From assembly GCA_038503065.1 (NCBI GenBank), contig JBCAMK010000015.1, positions 1,178,001-1,242,000 on the forward strand: 64,000 nucleotides of DNA, given 5' to 3'. The notes below the pieces were generated by a model, which did no database searches, was not told the origin of the DNA, and saw nothing but the letters and a program-made list of their open reading frames with translations. Shown piece after piece: positions 34,659 to 44,855 of this stretch. Positions within the stretch are counted from its first letter, which is position 1; each line of letters starts with the position of its first letter. A program made the translations under genes and the position numbers. The DNA is from Paragyromitra xinjiangensis. Its lineage: Eukaryota; Ascomycota; Pezizomycetes; Pezizales; Discinaceae.

Positions 34659-36206
34659 CTACCCAACAACAGCGTCCTTAATCTTTTGGGTCACATCAGC
34701 AACAGTTGATGTTTCTTTCTTCGCTCCTTTCCCCTGACCCCATACAAGTGGTCTAGGAGTCATGTACGACCTCACGACCTCCTCTGTAACTGCCTTCTTC
34801 CTCTCTTGGAAAGCCGCAACAAATGTCTGCAGCTCCTTGATACATCTGGCCTTGAGCTCTCCTGTAAGCAGTTCCCCCTTAAGATATGACTGGCGGATCG
34901 ACTCGAGCTCGTCGTCGTCCTCGAGGAAGAAGGTCAGGTACTGGAAGGAGACATCGACATCCGGGTTTCCACCAAATTTACGCTGTTCTTCGGCAGTATC
35001 TTGGCCGCCAGAGAAGGCGTACTTATTGATCTTCTTCTTACTATTGGCGGGTGAATCATGGATTAGCACTCGGATCTTGAATCGGGAGGAAATAACGTGA
35101 GAACAAACATGGCGTTCATGGTGTCATTCATGAAGATGGCACTAGAGTCAATACTGGCACTCATTTTACTTCCTGGGCCACCAAGAGCAGGGAAGAATTG
35201 AGCATGGATCAGAGCAGGCTTCTGGTACTTCAATCTAGTAGCCACGTCCCTGGTAAGCCTGAAATAGGGATCCTGATCAATCGCGCAGGGAATAAGCGAC
35301 GGGATTTCCTTGACTGTTTTGGTGTCTGTTCCGAAGATGTGGGGGAAAGTAGTAGCGAAAGCTGTGCTAGCTTGGATTGCCGTAAAATGCATTTTCCCGA
35401 TGTTGTCGCTGTTTAAAGACTAATTAGTTATGACACTTTGATCAAATATACTAGTTTGGCACATTACAGGTCGGTGAAGCCGAAGGTAGCCTTGCTCTGG
35501 TTCCCGGTAATACACCGAGAAACTTTAACGACATTCTCGTAGAAAGCACCACCCATAAATTCCAGATCAGAAAAGATGAATGTTTTCTTTACGTCAAATC
35601 CCACGGCAATAATATCCCTGCAATTGTTGCGGGAAAAACCTAAGACATCCGCGATACTGAGGTTTGGGCGGAACAGGAACTTCTCGTCATCCGTTAACAT
35701 GATGACTAGAGGAACATCGAAAACATCTTGTAACCATCTGGCCAATGACTTGATCAGCTTCTCTTGTGCTTCGACATGAAATGGCTAGTGTCTGGTTACT
35801 TAGTGAACGTAAAAGGAATCATATGACCCAAATGCATGCTCTCGCTGCTAGGTCCCCTCCCGGTGTACAAGAAAAACGGTTTTCCTTGCTCATATCTATC
35901 CAAGATTCTCTCGAAATCTCTATGCGAAAAGAACATGCCTCTCCTCAAATAGATGTGAGGCTTGTGGCCTGTGAGCTTCTCGAACCGTTCCAGCAGTTCG
36001 GGGGAGATACGACGAGTGCCAAAATCTCTGATGAGCTTCTCATAATCAATGGCAAGAACTTTGCCATCAACAACAGCACCTTTTACATCGAAAGGATCAA
36101 TATGCTGTTCCTGACTGGCAGACCCTGTGGAAGCTGGAACTTCTTTGACGGCTGTAGGAAGGGCCTCAGGCTTGAGGGCTGGAGGTTGTGGATCTTTATC
36201 GGCCAT
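34659..36206 (-). CDS. WRS1: Cytoplasmic tryptophanyl-tRNA synthetase
   Basis: Four exons on the minus strand (36206-35800, 35737-35468, 35408-35109, 35040-34659) give 452 residues. A short polar N-terminal extension precedes the eukaryotic TrpRS core: [40 protein letters not shown] and [20 protein letters not shown] (HIGH-type HLGH). It continues with [38 protein letters not shown], the KMSKS-equivalent [18 protein letters not shown], and [20 protein letters not shown]. It charges cytosolic tRNA-Trp. The intron before KWLQD is fixed by the conserved TKWLQD join; reading through gives an alternative AG that breaks the frame. The donor of the third intron (AT|GTTTGT) is weak, so residues around MNAIKKKINK are less certain than the rest. 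The gene is divergent from DSC2 with 362 bp between start codons. Confidence 0.94.
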
Positions 36207-36568
36207 TTCGGAGAAGTTAAGTCAGTTCACTAAGAGTGCAAATAAGAAAGAGGGGAATTCCAAATGAAACGTGGAGATATGTGGAGATGCCTGTCGTATT
36301 GCTGTGTGACTCTGATAAAATAGGAACGGTTAAACATTTGGTGGGGTGCATGTGGCTGAAGGCATCGAGGGGCATCGACACCAGCCACGACGATTCAATG
36401 AGCTGTGGCAGTGTGCATACCCCTAACCCCAACGTGGCCTTAACCCTTGCCAGGTTCCGAGTTGCATGTAGCTAGGGACAGACATCACCAGAATTACCCT
36501 CTCCAATAAATCGCTGGACCCCTCGCGGGCTTACCTTGAGTCTGTCTTTTATCAGTTCACTACCGAAA

Positions 36569-37429
36569 ATGCAGCAATCTGGATTTCGTTCGGCGCCAGT
36601 CTCTAAAGCATTCCTTTTCGCCTTGGTCGCTTCCTCTCTCCTTGCCTCGATAGTTGGTGTCAAGCACTACTTTCACATACAGATTATCCCACACCTATGG
36701 GTGTATAGACAGCTATGGCGGGTGTTAATATGGCAGGTTGGTTCTCCTGTACACACCTTTTGTTCCCTGAGAAATATCCTAACCTCAGTCAAGACATCCT
36801 ATGCCAATGCTGGCGAGCTCCTTTTCGCTTCACTAGTAATTTACCACCTCCGTACGATTGAGCGCCTCTTCGGAACGCGCAAATTCGCTTCGTTCCTTGT
36901 CTACAGCTTCGTCGCAACATCCATTATTGCCCCTCTTGTTCTAGCAGTCGTATTCCGACCACTTACAGGATGGAAAATGAACTACCTCCCACCCGGACCG
37001 ACACCTGTCATCTTCGCCGCATTAGCGCAGTACCACGCAGGTATACCCGGTGTCTATAAGTTCAAACTTCTTACTTCATCTTCATCTACCGAAGGTGATG
37101 TCGACGCTCCGGGGGTAACTTTATCCGATAAATTCTATGTCTATGTCCTCTCAGCGCAATTGGCTCTATGTCAGCTTCCTGGGTCACTACTTGCTGCCGC
37201 CGTGGGATGGGTTGTTGGGTATGCATGGAGGATGGATTTATTACCCAAGTCGAAGTGGAGACTGCCAAGTTGGCTGTTTAAAGATAGTCAAGCCGGAGAA
37301 TTTGAAACCCTGAGGAGACGATTGAGAGATCAGGATGGAGTGGCAACAGAGGGGGCGCAGGTGGCTGCACCAGCGGCACCAAGGCCGTTGGTAAGGCAGG
37401 TATTGGATCAATTTAGGGGTGCGTTTTAG
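36569..37429 (+). CDS. DSC2: DSC ubiquitin ligase complex subunit 2 (rhomboid-like)
   Basis: Two exons (36569-36736, 36794-37429) give 267 residues. It begins MQQSGFRSAPVSKAFLFALV and has about five hydrophobic segments in a rhomboid/derlin-like layout. HLWVYRQLWRVLIWQ then TSYANAGELLFASLVIYHLR and TIERLFGTRKFASFLVYSF are typical of Dsc2, which relates to UBAC2. It is a membrane scaffold subunit of the Golgi DSC E3 ligase. No C-terminal UBA domain is visible, which I recall as also true of the Aspergillus DscB protein. The 57-nt intron is a multiple of three, so the unspliced frame also stays open. Splicing is chosen because WQ-TSYANA is the family sequence at this point and a CTAAC site lies 10 nt from the used AAG acceptor. 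The gene is divergent from WRS1. Confidence 0.85.
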   Translation: MQQSGFRSAPVSKAFLFALVASSLLASIVGVKHYFHIQIIPHLWVYRQLWRVLIWQVGSPVHTFCSLRNILTSVKTSYANAGELLFASLVIYHLRTIERLFGTRKFASFLVYSFVATSIIAPLVLAVVFRPLTGWKMNYLPPGPTPVIFAALAQYHAGIPGVYKFKLLTSSSSTEGDVDAPGVTLSDKFYVYVLSAQLALCQLPGSLLAAAVGWVVGYAWRMDLLPKSKWRLPSWLFKDSQAGEFETLRRRLRDQDGVATEGAQVAAPAAPRPLVRQVLDQFRGAF

Positions 37430-39184
37430 AGGATAGATTTCTTCTTGAGCTGTTAGCGCCTGGGTGAGTTCATATGCATGATTAGTGGTTATGGAGTTAT
37501 GTATACTAGTAGGTAGACGCTCCGTCAGTGAAGTTGTACGATAGAGCGAATAATTTATCTCTTAAATTTCCGGTTTCAGGACCGGAGGTGCCTATTGTCA
37601 TTGGTTCCCTAGAATTACCCTAATCCCAAATGGATCAAAGGTGGAAAGAATCAGAAGGTTTTAGAAATTTGCTGGACGGGACCATTCTATGGATAAGTGT
37701 CCTTGGCAGGGCGTTGCTTTACCTTTGTTCCCTCCCATCCACCACCACCACCACCACAACCCAAAAACCTACTCTCCAGCAACCACCACAAAATTATCTC
37801 GAGACGGACATTGTCAGTGTATCATCCTACTGGATTCTAAGTTATCAAGCGATGCATCTATTAAAATCTTCAGCAAGCGGAATGAACATTGTGGACTTTC
37901 AAGCAATGAGCCAGCCTCTCAGGGTATTAAATACAAGGATGAAAACTTGGGATACATTTCACCCCTGCGGTGCGCAGCAGCCATAGGCAGTAGGGGATTG
38001 GAAAGAGCCTACATTTCACCTAACCACCCAATAACACATACCGACGGAACAAGACTTACTACATGCGGTCAATAGGCTCGCCCACAACAACGGATAGCCA
38101 GGACAATACCCAGGAAAGATCGAAAATTTCTTAGGCGTAACTTAAAAATCGGGAGGGTAAAGACAACCAAGATCGAGAGTAAGAGTCATTGAAAAGTTAC
38201 TTTAAGAGAGGGACTTCAAGCAACTGAGTTCATTAACGGACTACGGAAACAAGTGGTTTGACGGTGATCATGGAAGTTATCTTCTCCTAAGGACTTGATG
38301 CAACATCTCCTCTTCAGCACACCGTAATATTGCAGCCAAAGCACTGCAGGACCCCAGTCTCCTAGGATCATGGTCTAGAACTAGCGGCTAGTGTCTATGC
38401 ATTGATACTAGATTCTTCGCCCTTTTATGAGAGGGAACTAACACTAATTACGATTATAGGCTGGAGTTGATAGGCTTTACTTCCCAAGACCCACGACGTT
38501 GCCATCGCCCAGGTACATACACATAACACGTACGGCGAAAAACCGGAGTGGAACCATTAAGAAACGAGCAAATATACGGCGAATACTATTCCTACTAGGT
38601 CCAGAGTCGATGGATAAGTTCCTAAGCCAAAATATGCCGGAGGCTTTTATGGAAGATCCGATTTTCCCTAAAAATTCAGAAACGAATAGAGTATAGAACT
38701 ACCGATAGTTAACCCTACGAGCCTCCGCATCTATTGAGAGGGTGAGATAACCGACGGGTATCGCAACCCGGTCAACACTACCGGAAAATAGGTTACTACC
38801 TGGCCTGATTACATGAAGAAGTTTAAATTCGTTCAAACTTTCAACGAACCTGCTTCATTAGAGGCTCGGCCCAAAGGCTGTTTGTTATATTGATATTCAG
38901 CCACTCCAGAGACCAAAATCCGATAAATTCAACCCAAACCTTCTCAGCTTTCTCCCTAGGCCTTACAGCTTCAAACACATCAATCTAGACGCTATCATCC
39001 AAATCTTGTATTCAACTTCCTGCATTTGTATCGGTAATGCTAAATCTAAATTAGGCTCGGACGGCAAGACGCGAGACCACATAAATTTCCGGCAATGATT
39101 TAACTTTATGACTACTGGCCAAAGCATGTACGCACCATCGAGGATGTCACTACAAACCTTACAACCTTTCCTTAAGTCTCGAAC
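37430..39184. other. Gene-free AT-rich island, left part
   Basis: No supported gene over 1.75 kb. Frames at 37630-38075 are low-quality (runs of Thr or His from an ACC repeat at 37739-37760) and lack family features. The sequence reads as degenerated non-coding DNA leading into a cluster of inverted-repeat elements. Confidence 0.55.
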
Positions 39185-39530
39185 TACAGTACGATCGCTC
39201 ATAAGAATATTCGGCTTGCAAGAATATATAGACCAGGGCGCCGCCATAACCCGAAGGGTTGGATACATGTATAAATTACCAATCTATCAACAAATATGTG
39301 GACCGGACCGGACCAGGCAGGTATCATTCTATGTGCGCCAGTACTTCCCTATAAGAATACCGTCGGGACCGAGCATGCAGAAGAATATTCTTTTAAGAAG
39401 AGTGGTCTAACCCAATGGAGAAGGTTTATGGAGAAGACTTTACCAAATACGGACTAGAAAGATAGTTTTGGGGGGTGCTCCACTAAGAATATTCTTATAA
39501 AAAATATTCTTATAGGGCGAGTGTACTGTA
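39185..39530. mobile_element. Miniature inverted-repeat element, TA-flanked (family 1, copy 1)
   Basis: The element runs from CAGTACGATCGCTCATAAGAAT (left, 39187) to TATTCTTATAGGGCGAGTGTACTG (right, ending 39528). The ends form imperfect terminal inverted repeats, and TA is present on both sides (39185-39186 and 39529-39530) as a likely target duplication. Total is about 342 bp. There is no transposase frame. CAGT termini with TA duplication suggest the Tc1/mariner/pogo superfamily. It shares its ends with the 438-bp element at 56977-57414. TACATGTA occurs inside at 39264. Confidence 0.75.
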
Positions 39531-39532
39531 TC

Positions 39533-39893
39533 TAGTGGTGGGCACGAGCCGCACTTGAGACGTTTCGCGAGTCATGAGTAATTCTCCATGATTCATTGAA
39601 GCACCAGCCGCGGAGTGCTACCTATGAACCCCACCTCTGAGTGCTGAACTCCACCACCCCTCGCTGGGTGTAAAGTATCATATTTTCTTCTAAACCCTTG
39701 TCATGCACCAGACACTACTACCTCTAACTGTCACCAAGTGCAGAATCCTACCGTTCCTGGAAACGATCGATGAAGTCATCATTGCTAATGCCCCACTGCT
39801 ATTATATTGGTGTATTACCTTACTGCGATTGGGAAGTTTCGTCTTTAGCGATTCGGGAGTTCATGAGTTGCGTTTAGCTCGTGCCCAGCACTA
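39533..39893. mobile_element. Miniature hAT-like inverted-repeat element (family 2)
   Basis: The left end TAGTGGTGGGCACGAGC (39533) matches the reverse complement of the right end GCTCGTGCCCAGCACTA (to 39893) at 16 of 17 positions. The similarity then becomes weaker inwards (CATGAG...CTCATGAAC). The length is 361 bp with no transposase frame. TAGTGxTGGGCACGAGC is of the hAT terminal-repeat type. The 8 bp flanking it on each side agree at only 5 of 8 positions, so the target duplication is decayed or absent. It abuts the family 1 element, with 2 bp between the right TA of that element and its own left end. Confidence 0.75.
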
Positions 39894-39961
39894 AGAATAT
39901 CTATCTTATAAGAATATTGGTTCATTCCAATTTCGTATTCTTATAGCGCAATTTCACTATA
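39894..39961. mobile_element. Decayed right end of a family 1 inverted-repeat element
   Basis: The sequence contains ATAAGAATATTGG and then GTATTCTTATAGCGCAATTT ending CACTATA. This is a diverged version of the family 1 right terminus (GTATTCTTATAGGGCGATTG...). A matching left end is not evident, so this is a fragment, possibly split by the hAT-like element beside it. Confidence 0.5.
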
Positions 39962-40101
39962 TAGCTTCTAAGGAAGTACCATTAACTTTTAAATTCGCTA
40001 TTCTCACCAGTCGAAGCTTTATTTTCTACTTGAAGCTTAACCCCAAGTTGATAATGGCAGAAATTTGCATAAAACCCCTGTCTCACCTAGTAAGTTTTAC
40101 C

Positions 40102-40220
40102 TAGTGCTGGTGCGAGCCGCGCTCGAGATGTTTCAGGAGTCATGAGTGATTTATTACGACTCCGTGAGGCACTGACCGCGGAGTGGTACCTCCAAGTGCT
40201 GAACCACGGATCTCTCAGCT
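40102..40220. mobile_element. Truncated second copy of hAT-like element (family 2)
   Basis: It starts TAGTGCTGGTGCGAGCCGCG and follows the left half of the 39533 element for about 120 bp. Shared landmarks are GAGTCATGAGT, GCACTGACCGCGGAGTG against GCACCAGCCGCGGAGTG, TACCT and GTGCTGAAC. No right terminal repeat was found downstream, so it is truncated or decayed. Confidence 0.65.
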
Positions 40221-41002
40221 CTTGAGCCCCCGCTGTCCCTGCACTCTCACTGCTCCTAGACCTCTACTACTGCTCTCAGAGCACCTCTAACTAGAGCACC
40301 CCACTATTTCTAATATCTAGATTTCTCAACGCCGCGAAATATACAGTGGTGTATACTTGGGGTGTCATTTTAAATTTTTCGAATACAAATGGGCTTCTCA
40401 GATGCACATTATCAACCCACATCGCGTTTCCCAAATCTAATGAGAATATTTTTGGGAAATTAGATCGTGGGAAATCTCGGAAAGACATAGTGAAGGGTAC
40501 CGGCGTGGGGCGAGGTAAGAACTTTCATATCTCCCTTATTCAAGTTCAAGACCCGAATTTTAATGAAGCTGGATAGGCAGCTATTTCTTCCGAAACTACA
40601 GAAATATGGCACCGTAAAACAATAATAGTGACATTAAAGAGGTATGTGAAGGAGAAGAGCACATTCTGCGCTCGGTTCTCAGCGGCATCAAGGAGAAGTC
40701 ATTCAAGAGCAGAACTACCAGGTGGATGGTACATGGGAGGATCATTACCGAAGACGAGAGTCAATTTTATAGTACCAACTCATGGGTAGTAAGTATAGAG
40801 GGGCTGGGGAAGTGCTGTATGCAACTGATGCTTAATAATATAATATTTACAAGAGGATATCACCAGGGAAAGGATGAGAACTGAGTCAAACTACACCACT
40901 GAAGTGTGTGGAAATAGAATCTTCTTCCAACTGATCTATTTCATCCAAAAGAAAGCCCACTATCAAAACTTCCAAACCCCCTCAAAAATACTATAAGGGT
41001 TG
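40221..41002. other. Gene-free region before ATP4
   Basis: No supported coding frame. AT-rich, without recognisable repeats until the (TAC)n tract. Confidence 0.5.
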
Positions 41003-41017
41003 GATACGTAAATGAAT

Positions 41018-41063
<46 letters not shown>
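41003..41063. repeat. (TAC)n microsatellite with leader shared with the 22.7-kb tandem array
   Basis: A leader ATACGTAAATGAATTAC is followed by about 15 consecutive TAC/ACT units up to 41063. The leader matches the unit core of the tandem repeat at 22724-22945. The tract lies about 210 bp upstream of the ATP4 start. In frame it reads as poly-tyrosine, which is an artefact. Confidence 0.9.
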
Positions 41064-41065
<2 letters not shown>

Positions 41066-41273
41066 AGAATACTATTTTCCTCGATTCATCACTCGATAAC
41101 CTCAGAACCCATCCCTGCAAAAACCCTAACCCTGAGCCCCACGCCCCAAACCCCAGCTAATGGCGGCGACAACTCCCGACGTCGTTTCATCAACCCGAAA
41201 AACATCATCGCCCTACCAAATCGTCAAACCCGCATCTTCACCAGATCAATTCCCCATCCCCGCCTCCATCACA

Positions 41274-42206
41274 ATGTCTATGCGGCTGGCCAAGAGTCTC
41301 TCGGGTACGTCCCTCCCATCAATTCCAATTTTTCACAACTAACTAACCCCGCACACCAGGCGCCGCCCGCCTCCGACCCACCACCGCGCTTCTCAACCAC
41401 CAGCTAACCCCCACTCTCACCGCGGTCCGATTCCAATCCACCCCAGCCACCAGACCGGACCCAAAGTCCAAAGCACAGTCAATCCTCGATAGCCTCCCGG
41501 GTAGCAACCTCATCACCAAAACCGCGATCTTGTCCTCGGCCGCTGGTGCCTCCATCTGGGCTATTTCAAACGAGCTGTATGTCGTCAACGAGGAGACCAT
41601 CGTTGCCATCGCTTTGATCAGCGTCTTCACCGCTGTTGCAAAGTATGGAGGTCCTCTATACAAAGAGTGGGCGGAAACCCAGGTCGCCAAGATTAGGGAT
41701 GTCTTGAACGGTGCGAGGGCAGACCACACTCAGGCTGTTAAGGATAGGATTGAGAGTGTGGGCCAGATGGGAACCGTCGTAGAGGTTACGAAGGACCTCT
41801 TTGCGGTCTCTAAGGTGCGTATTCTACATTCCACTCCGGCTAGTGTAGAGTGTTTAAACCACCGTTCCACCTCACACACAAATCTAATATCGCCCCAACC
41901 CCCAGGAAACCGCCCAGCTCGAAGCCAAGGCTTTCGAGCTCGAGCAACAGACCACCTTCGTTGCCGAGGCCAAGTCTGTCCTCGACTCTTGGATCCGCTA
42001 TGAAGCACAGGTTAAACAGCGCCAGCAGAGAGAGCTCGCTGAGACCCTGATCGCAAAGGTTAAGAAGGAGCTCGAGACTCCTGCGAACCTCCAGAAGATT
42101 TTGCAGCAGAGTGTGCAGGATGTTGAGAGTACGTTTTTATACCCTCTTTGGTTTAAACTATTTACTGACGGGGTGGGACATTACAGGGATTATTGCCAAG
42201 GCTTAA
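41274..42206 (+). CDS. ATP4: ATP synthase subunit 4 (subunit b), mitochondrial
   Basis: Four exons (41274-41304, 41360-41814, 41906-42128, 42187-42206) give 242 residues. The mitochondrial presequence (MSMRLAKSLSGAARLRPTTA, with Arg and no acidic residues) ends near VRFQSTPA. The mature part has KAQSILDSLPGSNLITKTAI and the hydrophobic membrane hairpin ILSSAAGASIWAISNELYVV and IVAIALISVFTAVAKYGGP. A long charged helix of the peripheral stalk follows, down to VQDVERIIAKA. The protein links F1 to Fo as the stator. The first and last coding exons are 31 and 20 nt. Length agrees with fungal Atp4. The gene is convergent with SDH2. Confidence 0.94.
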
Positions 42207-42693
42207 GTTATGGTGTGGAGTGAGAAAAAAACCTTCCAACTTGGCATATAGTTCCGTTTTCCTTCCGATCCCCAGAAATATAGAATCTTTTGTTCATTGG
42301 TGTATATGCCGTGTCGTGAGTGGTGCAGAAAGGGACTACTTATTCGTTGTGACGGAAAAAGTAAACAAATGATATCGCTTTTTCCATTCTTATGATTACA
42401 GTGAAACAAAACAGCAAGCGAGTGCGAAATGATGAAGGAAACGAAATGTTTCAACTGAACAGGGAAGAAGAAAAAAAGCCCACCGACTCCATTCAGTCTG
42501 CAGAAATGTACTCCCATCCCCGCTGTCCTTTTTTCCATTTACAGAGAAACGGGGAAACCTTCGGTAGCCGTCGACGGCGACGTATACAACCCTCCTCTTC
42601 AGCAATGCATGGGGAAAAAAATAAAAAATATAGTGCTTTCCCTCCTACCTCCCATACGCCAAATACCAAACCTCCCTCAACCTATAACCGAGT
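42207..42693. other. Convergent 3' region of ATP4 and SDH2
   Basis: No gene is supported. The two 3' untranslated regions meet here. Open frames are A/K-rich and lack family features. Confidence 0.5.
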
Positions 42694-43722
42694 TTATGAC
42701 CCAAAGGTCATCTCCTTCTTGATCTGTAGACGTAAACACCGATTAGCCCAAACTCACAAGAAATCACTCAATGGTAAGACATACGTGAGCAATAGCCAAA
42801 CCTGGGTTCAACCCTTTTGGACAAGTCTTCGCGCAATTCATGATGGTATGACATCTATACAGACTCATCTCATTCTCCAACGCCATCTTTCTCTCCGCCT
42901 TAAACTCATCCCTAGAATCCGCGAGCCATCTGTAACTCTGCAGGAGGACAGCCGGGCCGAGGTAATCGGAGGAATTCCACCTTCACGAAATGTCAGCACA
43001 TTTTACCCGTTACTTCCACCCGGGCAGACAGCACTAACCAGTATGAAGGACATGAGGTAGAGCAGCAGGCACACAAAATACACTCGTAAAGACCATCAAG
43101 CTTTCTACGCTCAGCGATAGATTGACGATTTTCCCTGCCATCTGGAGCGGGGGTCTTGCGCTGGAGATACGGTTTGATCGATTTATACTGTTTATAGAAC
43201 TGCGTCAAGTCCGGGACGAGGTCCTTAACGACATAAGTATGCGGAAGCGGATAAATCTTGACCGGCGCAGCCGAAGAGGTATCAATACGACCTATCCCAC
43301 ATCAGCCACCAACCCAACCCACCACCACCACCACCTCCACCCATAGGACAAAAAAAAAACCTACACAAACAAGCCAACGTATTAGTCCCCTGAATATTCA
43401 TCGCACAACTCCCACAAATCCCCTCTCTGCAACTCCGTCTAAACGTCAAAGTCGGATCCACCTCATTCTTCAACCGAATCAACGCATCCAGAATCATAGG
43501 CCCCGTCTGGTTCAGATCCAACTCGTAGGTTTGCATAAACGGCTTCTTCTCCGGCGTGTCTGGGTTCCAGCGGTAGATTTGGAATTTCTTGATACTAGGC
43601 TGCTTTTCGCCTGCGGCGGGTGGGGCGGATTGGGAGGTGGCCACGGAGGCGAGGGTGCGGATTTTTGAGCGGAGAGGGTGGGCGCTGCGTAGAGCTGTGC
43701 GTGAGAGGAGGGAGGCGGACAT
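42694..43722 (-). CDS. SDH2: Succinate dehydrogenase iron-sulfur subunit
   Basis: Four exons on the minus strand (43722-43371, 43291-43039, 42980-42785, 42723-42694) give 276 residues. A mitochondrial presequence ([20 protein letters not shown]) precedes the plant-type ferredoxin domain with the [2Fe-2S] ligands CREGICGSC and a later Cys split across the first intron (TLAC-RID). The C-terminal domain holds the [4Fe-4S] and [3Fe-4S] ligands in [20 protein letters not shown] and [20 protein letters not shown]. The end IKKEMTFGS is encoded by a separate 30-nt exon. It passes electrons from SdhA to ubiquinone in complex II at the inner membrane. The join [14 protein letters not shown] fixes the second intron, and all cluster cysteines are present. 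Confidence 0.95.
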
Positions 43723-44855
43723 AGTGGGGGGGTTTTTTTCGAAATTCGATATTTAGTAGAGGTTGTATTTGATTGTTACTGTGCTGCGGAATAAGAATTG
43801 GTTATAGACAAGGATAAAGTAGAGATAAGCTGCTTTATGCTGTAACAAGAAGGAAAAGGAAAGAAAAAGAGGTTGAGGGGAGATGAAAGGGAGATCGCGA
43901 AGAGCGGCGAGCGGCGAGCGGAGCGGGTTATGGAGGGGCTCGTGATTGGGCTCGATTTCCCTTTCAACCTCGGGAATCGGGTTGTCGCTTAGCTAATCGT
44001 GGATACTTCCGGGGACATTTCCAACAACTCGATTGTGATTGGCCGAAGCGCGCGTCTGGGATCTGTGCAGCTGTCGTCACTGCACGCTGACGTCTGGTGT
44101 TTCACGGCCTATCACTCAGTGTCTACAGTAGCACCAGAAACATAAGGTCAATTTATTGAGACTCTAATCCTGTGTATACACTCCCAACCCTCATATCAGA
44201 TCAATCTTTGATCCTTCTGCACATTCATCCGAAGCCTCTCTACTGAGCAGACCAACCCGAACTCATAAAACGGTATCAAATCCTGATCTACAAACAGGAT
44301 ACCTCTTCCCAACATTGAGACAAATTAGGTTCATAGGAGAAACCCCCACTACCACACCCTTCCTCCACGCGTGTGCACAACTCAAACAAAAAAACCAAAA
44401 CTGCATACGCCATTTCTAACCCCAAAGTCCCGCACAGCGAAGAACGCAGAGTAGCAGTAAACAGAAAAATCAAACTCCCCTTCCACATATTACAACACCA
44501 AAGCTGGGAGCGAATTCCCGTCTCATACCCTCCCGATGAAAAGCAAAAAGTCCAAAGAAAAAAAGTGGCAGCTGAAACTCAGAACCTACTCAGAAAAAAA
44601 AACTTTTTTAGTTTTAGATCTTGGGTCAAATTCCCTGTGGTATCTCCATAACCTGTACTTCTGGTGAGGTATCATCAGGTAGAGACAAACACAATGTTTG
44701 CTCTTCACTTTTTCCTCCCATGTCAAATTTATCGGCCAATACCTGACCCACCAAAAAAAATAAAAAACTCCCCCAATCACACATTTTGTTTATACCCAAA
44801 TTACCAAAGAAAAAGAGAAGAAAATCAAAACGTACCGCTCACGGTCCACTACACA
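43723..44855. other. Intergenic between SDH2 promoter and TFA1 3' end
   Basis: No supported gene. The SDH2 promoter lies at the left, and A-rich DNA 3' of TFA1 lies at the right (44370-44830). Short frames here are Lys-rich and not gene-like. Confidence 0.5.

Noticed and set aside
37630..38075. Two overlapping plus-strand frames as a gene
   Set aside because: The frames are carried by an ACC repeat, give Thr or His runs, and have no signal, family or splice support.
39703..39894. 63-codon frame inside the hAT-like element as a transposase remnant
   Set aside because: Too short, no transposase motif, and it ends in the terminal repeat by chance.
41012..41407. Frame starting with poly-tyrosine
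   Set aside because: It is a translation of the (TAC)n microsatellite and runs into the ATP4 leader and exon 1 in the wrong frame.
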